Translations under genes and position numbers: made by a program
Source of the DNA: Gemmatimonadota bacterium
GTDB taxonomy: Bacteria > Gemmatimonadota > Gemmatimonadetes > Gemmatimonadales > Gemmatimonadaceae
Assembly: GCA_016704465.1 (NCBI GenBank)
Contig: JADJAD010000019.1
Coordinates: forward strand, 162,636 to 226,635
Direction: 5' to 3'
DNA: 64,000 nt
The notes under the pieces: model-generated
Told to the model about the DNA's origin: nothing
The model's database searches: none
The model's input: only the letters and a program-made list of their open reading frames with translations
Shown: piece after piece, positions 7,934 through 16,989 of the stretch
Numbering within the stretch: position 1 is the first letter of the stretch
Layout of the letters: each line of letters opens with the position of its first letter

Positions 7934-8980
7934 ATGCAGGTTCGCCCATCGCTGCATACGGTGCGGGACGATGCCTTCAACCCGCCGGTCGCGGGCTCCG
8001 CCGATGCCGCCCGGTACTCCGAGTGGCACCACTTCAACTTCAACGACGAGGCGTCGGAGGTCTACGGGCTGTTCAACCTCGCCCTCTCGGGCGACGTGTC
8101 GCAGCCGCCGCGCGCCCGCGCCGGCGTGTCGCTGGTGGTGTGCGAGCGTGGGGTGGGATGGCACGGGACGATGAACCTGTACCCGCTCGAGGAGTGCACC
8201 GTCGCGGCCGGGTCGGTCGACGTCGCGATCGGTGGCAACAGCGTGCGCTTGCGTCGCGGGCGCTACCAGCTGGCCGGGGCGCTGAAGGACGGGTCAGTCG
8301 CCTTCCACGCGACGTACACGCCGAAAGCGTGTCCCATGCGCCTCGATCACATCGGGGGCGTGGTCAGCTCGTTCCTGTCGCCCAGCTTCGACGTGGAGGG
8401 GACACTCATCCTGGACGGGCGCGAGATCCCGCTGCGCGGCGCGACCGGCTATCACGACCACAACTGGGGGACGTGGGACTGGGGGCGCGACATCGGCTGG
8501 GACTGGGGCTACCTGATCGAGCCCCCGGGATCGGGGCGCACGAAGACGCGTCACCCCCCGCTCTCCATCGTCTTCGGGCAGGTGACCGATGCCACCCGCG
8601 TGGCGGCGCGCTCCGACCTGGTGGTCCTCGTGTGGGAAGGCGAACGCTGGAGTCGTGCCTTCGTGGGCGATGCCGTGTCGATCACGACGACCGGCGAACG
8701 ACGCTACGGCGACGTGCCGCGCATTCCCGGGGTGCTCGCCCTGCTGGCCCCGGACCGTCCGCGCATCCCCGAACGGGTCGACATCCGCGCCGCCGACGGC
8801 GACGATGTCCTGGAGATCACCCTGCACGTCGACGCGGCGATGCAGTTCCTCATTCCGCATCCGGCCACGGCGGGTCGCACGACGATCGCCGAGCTGGTGG
8901 GGCACTATTCGGTGCGCGGACGGCTCGACGGGCGCGCGGTGGCCTTCGAATACGTCGGCTTCGCAGAGTTAGCCGGATGA
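7934..8980 (+). CDS. CrtC/AttH-like lipocalin-fold protein, putative hydratase or cyclase
   Basis: A 348-residue protein of the carotenoid 1,2-hydratase/AttH type (double lipocalin-like barrel). The clearest sign is GYHDHNWG at residues 172-179, followed by the Trp-rich run TWDWGRDIGWDWGY that lines the cavity in relatives. The N-terminal SEWHHFNFND also fits. Known members hydrate or cyclise hydrophobic isoprenoids or polyketides. Together with the prenyl synthase at the head of the block, this points to modification of an isoprenoid. No signal peptide. It overlaps the next gene by four bases. Confidence 0.75.
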   Translation: MQVRPSLHTVRDDAFNPPVAGSADAARYSEWHHFNFNDEASEVYGLFNLALSGDVSQPPRARAGVSLVVCERGVGWHGTMNLYPLEECTVAAGSVDVAIGGNSVRLRRGRYQLAGALKDGSVAFHATYTPKACPMRLDHIGGVVSSFLSPSFDVEGTLILDGREIPLRGATGYHDHNWGTWDWGRDIGWDWGYLIEPPGSGRTKTRHPPLSIVFGQVTDATRVAARSDLVVLVWEGERWSRAFVGDAVSITTTGERRYGDVPRIPGVLALLAPDRPRIPERVDIRAADGDDVLEITLHVDAAMQFLIPHPATAGRTTIAELVGHYSVRGRLDGRAVAFEYVGFAELAG

Positions 8981-9420
8981 GCGGGCGCCGCACCCTGCGC
9001 GAGGACGTGCCCACTCGGCGCCCCGCCTGGCAGGCGGCGGTCGATGCCATGGCGGTGCTGCGCGACGAGTCCCCCGATTGTTATCGTCGGGTGAGCGAGC
9101 GCATGGCAGAGGCGCCGGCTCGTTTGGTGGTGGGTGACGAGACGCTGGGGATCACGGCCAGCGACGGCATCGTGCACCTGCGCGACGTCGCCCCGCCAGG
9201 TCACCTCATGGAGGCGACGCTCGATGCCTCGTCGGTCGTGCGACTGGTCGACGGCACCAGCACGATCGAGCAACTCATGGCGCTGAGCCTGCTCGATGTT
9301 CGCGGGCACCCCGACGCGCTGCTGGCGTTCCTCGGTGCGGCGCGAGCGGTCGGCGACGCAGGGACGCGCTCCGCCGCGCTGCAGCGCATCTTTGAACGAT
9401 TCCGGGAACAGGTCGGGTGA
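8977..9420 (+). CDS. SCP2-like sterol/lipid-binding domain protein
   Basis: A 147-residue protein with an SCP2-like alpha/beta layout. Strands RLVVGDETLGITASDGIVHL are followed by helices, then VVRLVDGTSTIEQLMALSLLDVRGHPDALLAFLGA, a region that in SCP2 proteins caps the hydrophobic tunnel. Such domains carry sterols, isoprenoids or acyl chains. It is the last gene of the block and overlaps the hydratase-like gene (ATGA), which supports a role as carrier of the product. Identification is from pattern, moderately sure. Confidence 0.6.
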   Translation: MSGRRTLREDVPTRRPAWQAAVDAMAVLRDESPDCYRRVSERMAEAPARLVVGDETLGITASDGIVHLRDVAPPGHLMEATLDASSVVRLVDGTSTIEQLMALSLLDVRGHPDALLAFLGAARAVGDAGTRSAALQRIFERFREQVG

Positions 9421-9423
9421 GCC

Positions 9424-9469
9424 GACGGGCGACGCGAACTGACGGGCGACGCGACCGACGGCGACGCGT
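9424..9469. repeat. Short direct repeat behind a stop codon
   Basis: Two exact copies of gacgggcgacgcga (9424-9437, 9441-9454) and a third degenerate gacggcgacgcg (9458-9469), spaced 17 bases apart. They start four bases after the last stop of the isoprenoid block, in the gap to a convergent gene. Confidence 0.85.
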
Positions 9470-9491
9470 CGCACCCGTCCGCCCGCTCACC

Positions 9492-9917
9492 TCACACGGT
9501 CACGCGACGAAACGTCGCCAGCTCCGACTCGGCGATCGGACGCACTCGCAGGATGCGCTCGCGCTGGATGGACACAGTGCCAGGCTTGGCGCCACGAGGT
9601 TTGGAGACGTGCCGTCCCTCGGTCATGGAGACCGCAACCACACCCGCTGAACGTGCCTTGCTGTGGAATGCCGCGATGCTTGCGGCAAGCTCGAGCGTCG
9701 CCCGATCCGGTTCCCGGTCGGCCGAGACGCGCAACACCACGTGCCCGCCGGGCATGCCACGAATGTGAAACCAGCGATCATTCGCCTTGGCGAGCTTGAG
9801 GCTCACGTAGTCGTTGGCGGCATCGGTCTTTCCCGCAAACAGCTGCCAGCCGTCGGGCAGCGCGTATTCGAGGATGCCGGCGGGAGGGGACGGCGGACCG
9901 TGCGGGCGCTCGCTCAC
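9492..9917 (-). CDS. Single-domain NFACT-R (DUF814) RNA-binding protein
   Basis: A 141-residue protein that is essentially one NFACT-R domain, the part of RqcH/NEMF proteins that binds tRNA or rRNA. Recognised from ILEYALPDGWQLFAGK, NDYVSLKLAKANDRWFHI, RGMPGGHVVLR and a C-terminal RERILRVRP strand. Full RqcH has NFACT-N, helical and coiled-coil parts, all absent here, so it cannot act as a complete ribosome quality-control factor on its own. The GTG at 9917 is the start. It converges on the isoprenoid block. Confidence 0.8.
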   Translation of the reverse strand: MSERPHGPPSPPAGILEYALPDGWQLFAGKTDAANDYVSLKLAKANDRWFHIRGMPGGHVVLRVSADREPDRATLELAASIAAFHSKARSAGVVAVSMTEGRHVSKPRGAKPGTVSIQRERILRVRPIAESELATFRRVTV

Positions 9918-10023
9918 GCACCACCTGCAGCGTTCGCCGTGCGCGGAGACATGCCTGCACTGGGCATCTGCAACGGTCGCGCCGAAGGTGGTGCTAGCGC
10001 TGACGGCATGAGTGGGATCGCCG

Positions 10024-10506
10024 CTACTTCTTCCCCCACCCCTTCAGGTCGTCGACCCAGACGGGCACGTCCGTATGCTCGAGCAACAGTTCAAAGCGCC
10101 GCTGCTCTTCCCGGGTGAATTTCGCCTGGTCGGGATACAGCGCCTTGATGATCGTGGAGGCGTCGAAGTCATCGTGTGCCGTGGCCGCGTCCTTCCAGGC
10201 GATCGTGAAGCGCAGGTCCCATCGGTTGGCCTCGCCCGCATGGTTCATCGGCGTCACCGCCGACATGCTCACGATGCGACCCAGCTCCTGCTGCTTGAGC
10301 AGGATCGGATAGTGATTGCGCTTGTACAGCTCCATCCATTCGTCGGTGAAGCCCCACTTGATCTTGTAGGAGTATTCCACGACGAACGGCTCGGGTTTCG
10401 CCTGGGCGCCCGCGCTCGGCGCCGTCACGACGAGCGCGATCCAGACGATCGAGAGCGCGAGGGCGAGCCGTCGTGCGAATGCTGGGCGGTGGGTACGGAG
10501 CGTCAT
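10024..10506 (-). CDS. Conserved secreted protein of unknown function
   Basis: 160 residues with a clean signal peptide (RRLALALSIVWIALVVTAPSAGAQ) and a mature part, VVEYSYKIKWGFTDEWMEL to WVDDLKGWGKK. Paired strands and helices with YKIKWG and RFTIAWKD suggest a dimeric ferredoxin-like fold of the EthD/NIPSNAP kind. I have no firm family. The ATG at 10504-10506 gives the signal peptide; an upstream in-frame ATG would add 13 residues. It is divergent from the CBM9-barrel gene. Confidence 0.65.
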   Translation of the reverse strand: MTLRTHRPAFARRLALALSIVWIALVVTAPSAGAQAKPEPFVVEYSYKIKWGFTDEWMELYKRNHYPILLKQQELGRIVSMSAVTPMNHAGEANRWDLRFTIAWKDAATAHDDFDASTIIKALYPDQAKFTREEQRRFELLLEHTDVPVWVDDLKGWGKK

Positions 10507-10749
10507 CGGTCGGCGGGGTGAGAAGGTATCGGAAGGTACTGCCATCCCCCAGATTCGAGGTGTACGGTCTCGAATCGAAAAATATCGCCTCCGGCCAACC
10601 TGTCCATGCGAGGCGGCTCCTCGTGTCACGGCATGCTCGGGCGTCTGCTGTTCGAACAACGTTACACGCCGCCCGGTGCGTAACCGTCCGGTGCGAGTCG
10701 CACCGATGCTTATTGCATCGCCTCGTTCCCTCACGTCGATCCCCCGGCT

Positions 10750-13106
10750 GTGCTCGCTCTCCCGTTCGCTGTTCTTGCCCTGCTGCTGCCGTCCGACCCC
10801 CCGCTCGGGGGCGTTTTCAACGGACGTGCTGGTCAGCTCGACGTTCCGCTCCCCCGGCTCGAACAGACGCTTACCCTCGACGGCTTTCTGACCGAGCCGG
10901 TGTGGGGCCAGGCGGCACTGCTCACCGGTTTTTCGCAATTCCAGCCGGCCGACCGCCGACCCTCGGCCGATTCGACCGAAGTGCTGGTGTGGTACTCTCC
11001 CACCGCGATCCACTTCGGCGTGCGCGCGTTCGCGCCGACTGGGGCCACCAACGCACGGCTCTCGGACCGGGACAAGATCAGCGCCGACGACTACGTCGAG
11101 ATCATCCTCTCCACGTTTAACGATGGGCGGCAGGCATTTGTGTTCGGCGTCAACGCGCTCGGCGTGCAGGCCGACGGCACGCTGAACGAGGTGACGAGCA
11201 CCGCCTCCTCCTCGAGTTCCGCCACGAACACGGGTCGCACGTCGGCCGACCTGAGCGCCAACTTTGTGTACGAGTCCAAGGGGCGGGTGACGGAGTTGGG
11301 CTATGAGGTCGAGGTGCGCATCCCGTTCAAGTCGCTGCGTTACCAGCCGCGCGAAGTGCAGGACTGGGGACTCCAGCTCGTGCGTCGCGTGCAGCACCGC
11401 GGGCATGAGGACACGTGGACGCCGGCCCGTCGCGACGGGGCCTCGTTCCTTGCGCAGTCCGGTCGTCTCACCGGGTTGCGCGGCCTGCGGCGCGGGCTCG
11501 TGGTCGACCTCAATCCGTCGGTCGTGGGCTTCGAGAACGGCGCCCGCAAGGCTGACGGTAGCTGGGGCTACTCGCCGCAGGGGCCGGAGTACGGGGGGAC
11601 GGTTCGGTGGGGGGTGACCAACAACCTCTCGCTCAATGGCACCGTCAATCCCGACTTCTCGCAGGTCGAGGCCGACGTGGTCGCCTTCCAGTACGACCCG
11701 CGCCAGGCGCTGTTCTATCCGGAGCGTCGCCCCTTCTTCCTGGAGGGGATCGAGAACTTCGCCGTGGGGAACAACCTCGTCTACAGTCGACGCATCGTGC
11801 AGCCCGACGTGGCGGTGAAGCTCACCGGCAAGAGCTTCGGGACGAATCTCGCCATCCTGTCGGCCCTCGACGATCGCTCGACCTCCATCGGCGGGACTGG
11901 GAACCCGCTGTTCAACATCGTGCGTGGCACGCGCGATCTCGGCGGCAGTCGCGGCTCGGCTTCACCTACACCGATCGGCTGGACGGCGAGCATTCCAACC
12001 GCGTGGCGGGGCTCGACGCCCGCCTGATTGCCCGGAAGGTGTGGGCACTCTCGCTGCAAGGGGCGATGAGCCACACGCGGGCCGATACCAACGCTACGAC
12101 TGCACCGCTATGGGCCGCGACGCTCGACCGGCAGGGGCGAGGCTACACCTTCTCGGCGCGTATCAACGCCATCGGCGAGGATTTCGACGCCCAGGCCGGA
12201 TTCATCTCCCGCCGCAACGTGGTGGACTACGTCGTCAGCAACAACTGGACGTTCTTCCGACCCGCCGGGTCGCGCATCGAGACCTGGGGACTCACCGTAC
12301 GCGGGCAGGGGACGGGGCCGTACGACGCCTTTGTGCGGGGACGTGCGTCGCAGGATCGCAAGCTGCACTTCACGACCAATGCCGCCCTGCGCGGCGGGTG
12401 GCGTCTGAGCGGTGGCGTGTATTTCGAGAACTTCGGCTTCGATCCCGCCCTCTATCGCGACTATTACATCGAACGTGACCTGGGGGCCGTGAAGGACACC
12501 GTGAAGTTCACCGCCGCCGGCGACCCGCGACTGCATAACGTCGACCTCACCATGCGCGTGGCGACGCCCGAGTGGGGCAAGTTCTCGGGCGACTTCTTCT
12601 ACATTGGCGGCAAGGACGAGAACTTCGATGAGTGGCAGTCGGGGCTGGTCCACATCGTCACGGTCAATGCCCGTTGGCGCCCCACCGACCAGATCCGGGT
12701 GGAGGGGCAGTACCAGCACCAGGAGTTCAATCGCTGGACCGACGGCACCACGGTGTCCATCCGCAAGGTGCCGAGACTCAAGGTCGAGTACCAGGCGACG
12801 CGCACGATCTTCTTCCGGATGGTGGGGCAGTACGACACCCAGGAAAAGCTCGACCGGCGCGACGACGGAAGGACCAACGATCCGCTGCTGTTGCGCACCG
12901 CGAGCGGGAGCTACACGCGCCTGAGCGGCTTCAAGCGCAACCGGGTGCGGGCGGACTGGCTCTTCTCCTACCAGCCGACCCCCGGAACGGTGTTCTTCCT
13001 GGGCTACGGAAGCTCGCTCGACGAGCCCGAACCGCTCAAGTTCAACCGTCTCACCCGCGTGCAGGACGGGCTCTTCATGAAGTGGTCGTATCTCTTCAGG
13101 TTGTAG
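10750..13106 (+). CDS. CBM9-domain outer-membrane barrel (DUF5916-like), one frameshift
   Basis: About 785 residues when the frame is joined. The N-terminus has a short signal and a carbohydrate-binding-9-like sandwich (TLDGFLTEPVWGQAALLTGF, TEVLVWYSPTAIHFGVRAF, YEVEVRIPFKSLRY). The C-terminal two thirds is the DUF5916-like region with NPDFSQVEADVVAFQYDPR, FYPERRPFFLEG and barrel strands to the terminal WSYLFRL. The frame shifts by one base near 11950 (RDLGGS / RLGFTYTDR), and both halves are intact on either side. Members sit in the outer membrane, often near proteases or glycan systems. GTG start at 10750. Confidence 0.8.
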
Positions 13107-13116
13107 CTGCTTCCGG

Positions 13117-14001
13117 CTACTTCCCTACCTCGACCACCACGGGCAAGTCGGTGCGCTTGCTCCACTCCTCGAACGAGCCGTCGAAGATGCGGGTGGTGTA
13201 TCCCAGGCGGCGGGAGGCGTAGTACAGCAGCGAGGCTTGCATCCCGATGTGGCAGTAGGTGACGACCGTGTCACCCGTCTTGACTCCAGCAACGGCGAAC
13301 ACCTGGCTCAGCTTCGGTTCGTCGCGCAGTTGCGTGAGTTCGGTGGTGAGGGACGAATACGGGGCGTTCCGGGCGCCGGGAATATGGCCGGCGCGCGGCA
13401 TCTGTCCCGGGCTCACGCCGAGGTAGAACTCCGGCGTTCGCGCGTCGAGAATCGATACCCCTGCCGTGGCGCCGTTCGCGCGCACGAAGTCGATGTCGGC
13501 GATCACCGATGGGTCGATCTTTGGGGTGAAGGAACCGCGAGCCACGGCCACGTTCTCGCGCGACACCGGTCGTCCCGCGTCGCGCCAGGCATCCATGCCT
13601 CCATCGAGCACGGAGACGCGACCCTTGAGCCCCACGTGCTCGAGCGTCACCAGCAGCCGCGCCATCTGCAGCGGCTGACCGTAGATCACGATGCGGTCCC
13701 CGTCGTTCACCCCGATCTCCTCGAGCAGCGAGTCGAGCAGTGCGGCTGGCGGCAGCTGGCTGCTGAGTCCCGCCAGGGTGGGGGCGTAGCTGGAAAAGAG
13801 CAGCAGTCGCGCACCCGGCACGTGTCCCGCGTCGTACTCGGCGCGCGATGCCGCGGCGTGCACGATGACCTGTCGAGCGTCCGTTGCGTGTTGCGATAGC
13901 CAGCTCCCGGTGACAACCAGCGGCGCTTGCGCTGCAGCGGCGCGCAGTGGGGCGGCCAACGTGGGAAGCACGGCGAGCGCCGCGAGGGCGAGACGATGCA
14001 T
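13117..14001 (-). CDS. Exported thiosulfate/3-mercaptopyruvate sulfurtransferase
   Basis: A two-domain rhodanese of 294 residues with a signal peptide (LALAALAVLPTLAAPLRAAAAQ). The inactive first domain contains AEYDAGHVPGARLLLF and RVSVLDGGMDAW. The second contains ILDARTPEFYLG, AGHIPGARN and the active loop YCHIGMQAS. The catalytic Cys is present, but the loop has His-Ile-Gly-Met-Gln, unlike the CRKGVT of thiosulfate types or CGSGVT of mercaptopyruvate types, so the donor is open. An ATG at 14049 would add 16 residues. It lies divergent to DoxX and close to a TsdA-like cytochrome, which suggests periplasmic sulfur chemistry. Confidence 0.85.
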   Translation of the reverse strand: MHRLALAALAVLPTLAAPLRAAAAQAPLVVTGSWLSQHATDARQVIVHAAASRAEYDAGHVPGARLLLFSSYAPTLAGLSSQLPPAALLDSLLEEIGVNDGDRIVIYGQPLQMARLLVTLEHVGLKGRVSVLDGGMDAWRDAGRPVSRENVAVARGSFTPKIDPSVIADIDFVRANGATAGVSILDARTPEFYLGVSPGQMPRAGHIPGARNAPYSSLTTELTQLRDEPKLSQVFAVAGVKTGDTVVTYCHIGMQASLLYYASRRLGYTTRIFDGSFEEWSKRTDLPVVVEVGK

Positions 14002-14139
14002 CGGAGGGAGGGGCAAGAGGACCAGGGACGGCGCATACGGGCGACGCATCGTAACCTATCACCACAGGCGGTCGAAACTGCGGCCGCGAGCCGGGCGTAC
14101 CGTGTGTCTGCGTACACTCCATCACTGGGAACGGGACGA

Positions 14140-14814
14140 ATGCTCGACGCGATCGACGCACTGCACCAGCGCGCACGACAGCTTGCGCCGCTCCATCGGC
14201 TGGCCATCATCTCACGAGTCCTGCTCGCGCTGGCCTTCATCCCCACCGGGATGGTCAAGCTGCTCGGCCAACGCTTCACGCTGCTCCCGACCACCGATCC
14301 CGTCGGCGCCTTCTTCGAGGCGATGTACCAGACCGGCTTCTACTGGAACTTCCTCGGGCTGGGACAGGTCGCGGCGGGTGTGCTGCTGCTGATTCCGGCC
14401 ACCACGACCGTTGGCGCGGTCTGCTTCTTTCCGGTCGTCCTCAACATCACGGTCGTCACCTGGTCCATCGGGTTCAAGGGGACCACGTACATCACGTCGC
14501 TGATGCTGCTCGCCTCCATCTTCCTGCTGTGCTGGGATTGGGATCGGCTGCGTTCAATTCTCGTTGCCCCTCCCGGACGCGCCCCCGAACGTGTTGCCCC
14601 GCCGTCCTCGCTCGAGCGGGCAGGCTACATTCTCGGAACGACGGCCGGCCTCGGCGTCGTCCTCGCGCTGCGGAGTCTTGTGCCGGGCGAAACCGTCCCT
14701 TGGCTGCTCGGCGTGGGCGTGGTGGCAATTGCGATGGTGCTCGTCGCCTGGGTCCGGTCGTTCCGGCGAGCTGACTCCGCGTCCCGTGCGCAGTCGAATC
14801 CGCCGTCGCGTTGA
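14140..14814 (+). CDS. DoxX-family membrane protein
   Basis: 224 residues with about five to six transmembrane helices. The DoxX signature is AIISRVLLALAFIPTGMVKL, then GQVAAGVLLLIPATTTVGA and FFPVVLNITVVTWSIGF. DoxX-type proteins include the small subunit of thiosulfate:quinone oxidoreductase and several respiratory accessory proteins. The position between a rhodanese and a TsdA-like cytochrome makes a role in thiosulfate oxidation plausible. The start ATG follows a gggacga ribosome site. Confidence 0.75.
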   Translation: MLDAIDALHQRARQLAPLHRLAIISRVLLALAFIPTGMVKLLGQRFTLLPTTDPVGAFFEAMYQTGFYWNFLGLGQVAAGVLLLIPATTTVGAVCFFPVVLNITVVTWSIGFKGTTYITSLMLLASIFLLCWDWDRLRSILVAPPGRAPERVAPPSSLERAGYILGTTAGLGVVLALRSLVPGETVPWLLGVGVVAIAMVLVAWVRSFRRADSASRAQSNPPSR

Positions 14815-14919
14815 CCGACGCCGGCGCCGCGCATTATCTAGCAGCAGCGGCGGCTGCCACATCGCCGACGACCGCTCTGGAATCCATTCACTCGCCCGCG
14901 ACGGAGCGACGGAAGATCC

Positions 14920-15867
14920 ATGGCTTCAGCTGTCGATGGACCGGTAGGCAAGCGCGGTAGTCTGGCGCATGCGCTTCGACGCGTCCTGCCCGGTGTCGGC
15001 GTCGTGCTCGCGGCCGGCTGCGCTCCGGGCGCGGACGGGGCGGGTGCCGGCGAGTCGGCCGCAGCCGCCTCGGCCTCGGCGCTGCCGAACCCCTCGGCGG
15101 TGCAGCGCGTGGCCTTCCGGGTCCCTGCCGAGTCGGAGGTCCGCGACACGGTGGTGCTCGCGTCGGTCCGGCGTGGACGGGCGTTGGCCACCTTCACGCG
15201 CGATTCCCTGCCACGGCACGTCGGCAATGGCCTCGTGTGCACAAACTGTCATCAGCAGGGGGGGACGCTCGAAAACGGCATGGCGTGGGTCGGCGTGTAC
15301 GCGCGCTTTCCGCAGTATCGCAGTCGTTCGGGCGAGACCATCGTCATCGAGGACCGGATCAACGACTGCTTCAAGCGCTCCTTGAACGGCACGCCGCTCG
15401 TCCCCGAGTCGCGTGACATGCGCGACATCGTGTCGTACATGGCGTTCCTGTCCAGCGGCTATCCGGTGGGGGCGGAGACGGAGGGGCAGGGGCTGCCGAA
15501 GCTCGAGCCGCTCCAGGGCGACTCCCTGCGCGGTGCGTCGATCTACCTCATGCGCTGCGCCCGGTGTCACGCAGTGGGAGGGGAGGGGACGCAGCTCGGT
15601 CCCCCGGTCTGGGGTCCGCAGTCGTTCAACATCGGCGCCGGGATGGCCCGCGTGCGCACAGCGGCCACCTTCATCAAGCACTGGATGCCACAGGACTCGG
15701 CGGGGGTGCTCACGGCGCAGGAGGCGTTCGACGTGGCGACGTATGTCGACGCGCATCCTCGCCCCGACTACAAGGGGAAGGAGAACGACTGGCCGCATGG
15801 CGACCCGCCCCCCGACGCGGCGTACGAGACCGACGCGGCCCGGAAGAAGCGCACGGCGACCCGATGA
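14920..15867 (+). CDS. tsdA: Diheme cytochrome c, thiosulfate dehydrogenase (TsdA)-like
   Basis: 315 residues with a lipobox-like LAAGC, so probably an envelope-anchored lipoprotein. There are two heme-binding motifs, CTNCH (about residue 107) and CARCH (about 212). The TsdA hallmarks are RINDCFKRSLNGTPL, containing the Cys that in TsdA is an axial ligand of the active heme, GPPVWGPQSFNIGAGMAR and the tail VDAHPRP then PPDAAYE. TsdA joins two thiosulfates to tetrathionate. SoxA-like cytochromes are the main alternative. With the adjacent DoxX and rhodanese it forms a small sulfur group. A hairpin follows. Confidence 0.8.
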   Translation: MASAVDGPVGKRGSLAHALRRVLPGVGVVLAAGCAPGADGAGAGESAAAASASALPNPSAVQRVAFRVPAESEVRDTVVLASVRRGRALATFTRDSLPRHVGNGLVCTNCHQQGGTLENGMAWVGVYARFPQYRSRSGETIVIEDRINDCFKRSLNGTPLVPESRDMRDIVSYMAFLSSGYPVGAETEGQGLPKLEPLQGDSLRGASIYLMRCARCHAVGGEGTQLGPPVWGPQSFNIGAGMARVRTAATFIKHWMPQDSAGVLTAQEAFDVATYVDAHPRPDYKGKENDWPHGDPPPDAAYETDAARKKRTATR

Positions 15868-15875
15868 GGGAGACG

Positions 15876-15895
15876 GGGGCGCTGGTCAGCGCCCC
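15876..15895. terminator. Bidirectional hairpin between convergent genes
   Basis: Eight-base arms ggggcgct and agcgcccc around a ggtc loop, between the cytochrome stop and the stop of the convergent acyltransferase (which lies in the loop region). No T run on either strand. Confidence 0.5.
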
Positions 15896-16752
15896 GCCGC
15901 GTAGCGATCGCGATCCCGTTCGGCCAGCCCCCGTACGCGATCCATGACCGAGTCCGTTATCTGTTTGTAGGTGCTCCCCTTGGCCGGCAGTGACAGGTAG
16001 TGATCGAGGGAGACCGGGGCGTCGAACCAGATGCGAATCGGCTCTCCCCCGCTCCAGTTGCGGCGCACCTGGCTCACGACGTCGTTGTCCAGCCCGGCGA
16101 TGAACGTGGGGATGACGATCGGACGCGCCGCGTGGATGATCTTCCCGGTCCCGGGTTGGCCGCGCATGAGCGAGTACGGGTCGGGGTCCAGGTTGCGCCC
16201 CCCCTCGGGGTGTATGCCGAGGATCTGTCCGGGACCCTGCTGGCACAGGTCGACCATGACGTCCAGCGCGTGACGGTCGCTCGCGCCGTGCGTTGGCAGC
16301 GCAAACAGCGGGGGATACATCGACCAGAACGCCAACAGCTGGTTGAGCGCCATCCCGCCGAACGATTGATAGTAGTACTGGCCGACGACGGGGAAATAGA
16401 GTCGCTTGCGTCCCGGCAGCTCGCGGTGCAGCAGGCTCGAAACGACAAACATGTCGAAGTACGAGCGGTGGTTGGCGACGAAGAGCAGCGGGCCTCGCGG
16501 AAACGCCGCGCGCACGTGCTCCATCCCCTCCACCCGCAGGAGCTGGCCCGTGGCCAGTGCGATCCACGTGGCGCCGATGGCCGACTGGCACCATGTCCAG
16601 ATCCCCTTGAGCGGCTCGCGATTCATGCGACGCGCGATCTCCAGGTGGAGTCGTTCCAGGGGGGCGAGCGCCGCTCGCACGTCGTCGGGAAGGGGGCGTT
16701 CCGTCACGCGCGGCGCCGGGGCGCTCGGATGTGCCGACGACTCGTCGCTCAA
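15886..16752 (-). CDS. PlsC-type 1-acylglycerol-phosphate acyltransferase family protein
   Basis: About 288 residues. A glycerolipid acyltransferase with the NHX4D box as NHRSYFD, the second block GRKRLYFPVVG, the EGGR block as GIHPEGGRN, and the proline block VIPTFIAGL. Such enzymes add acyl chains to lysophosphatidate or related acceptors at the inner membrane. A hydrophobic stretch IGATWIALATGQLL could be a membrane contact. The start is uncertain: TTG at 16752 or GTG at 16707, with no ATG near. The gene overlaps the terminator hairpin. Confidence 0.8.
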   Translation of the reverse strand: MSDESSAHPSAPAPRVTERPLPDDVRAALAPLERLHLEIARRMNREPLKGIWTWCQSAIGATWIALATGQLLRVEGMEHVRAAFPRGPLLFVANHRSYFDMFVVSSLLHRELPGRKRLYFPVVGQYYYQSFGGMALNQLLAFWSMYPPLFALPTHGASDRHALDVMVDLCQQGPGQILGIHPEGGRNLDPDPYSLMRGQPGTGKIIHAARPIVIPTFIAGLDNDVVSQVRRNWSGGEPIRIWFDAPVSLDHYLSLPAKGSTYKQITDSVMDRVRGLAERDRDRYAAGR

Positions 16753-16989
16753 CGCGCCGCCACTCCGGTGCGTTCGACCGTCGTCGCGACGCGAGCGGTC
16801 GGCACGCTGGCCAAGCGGACGACTGCGGTGCACCTTGTCGGGTGCAGCGCCGTTGCGAGGCGGGGGGGGGCGGGGCGGGGGAGCGGCGCCGTGTCCGGCC
16901 GAAGGGAATTGGGATGCGACATGTGCGCCGAATGGTGCGTCGGCCGCGTGCAATTGGGAAGCGGAATAGGCCTTCGATCGCGGCAAGGA

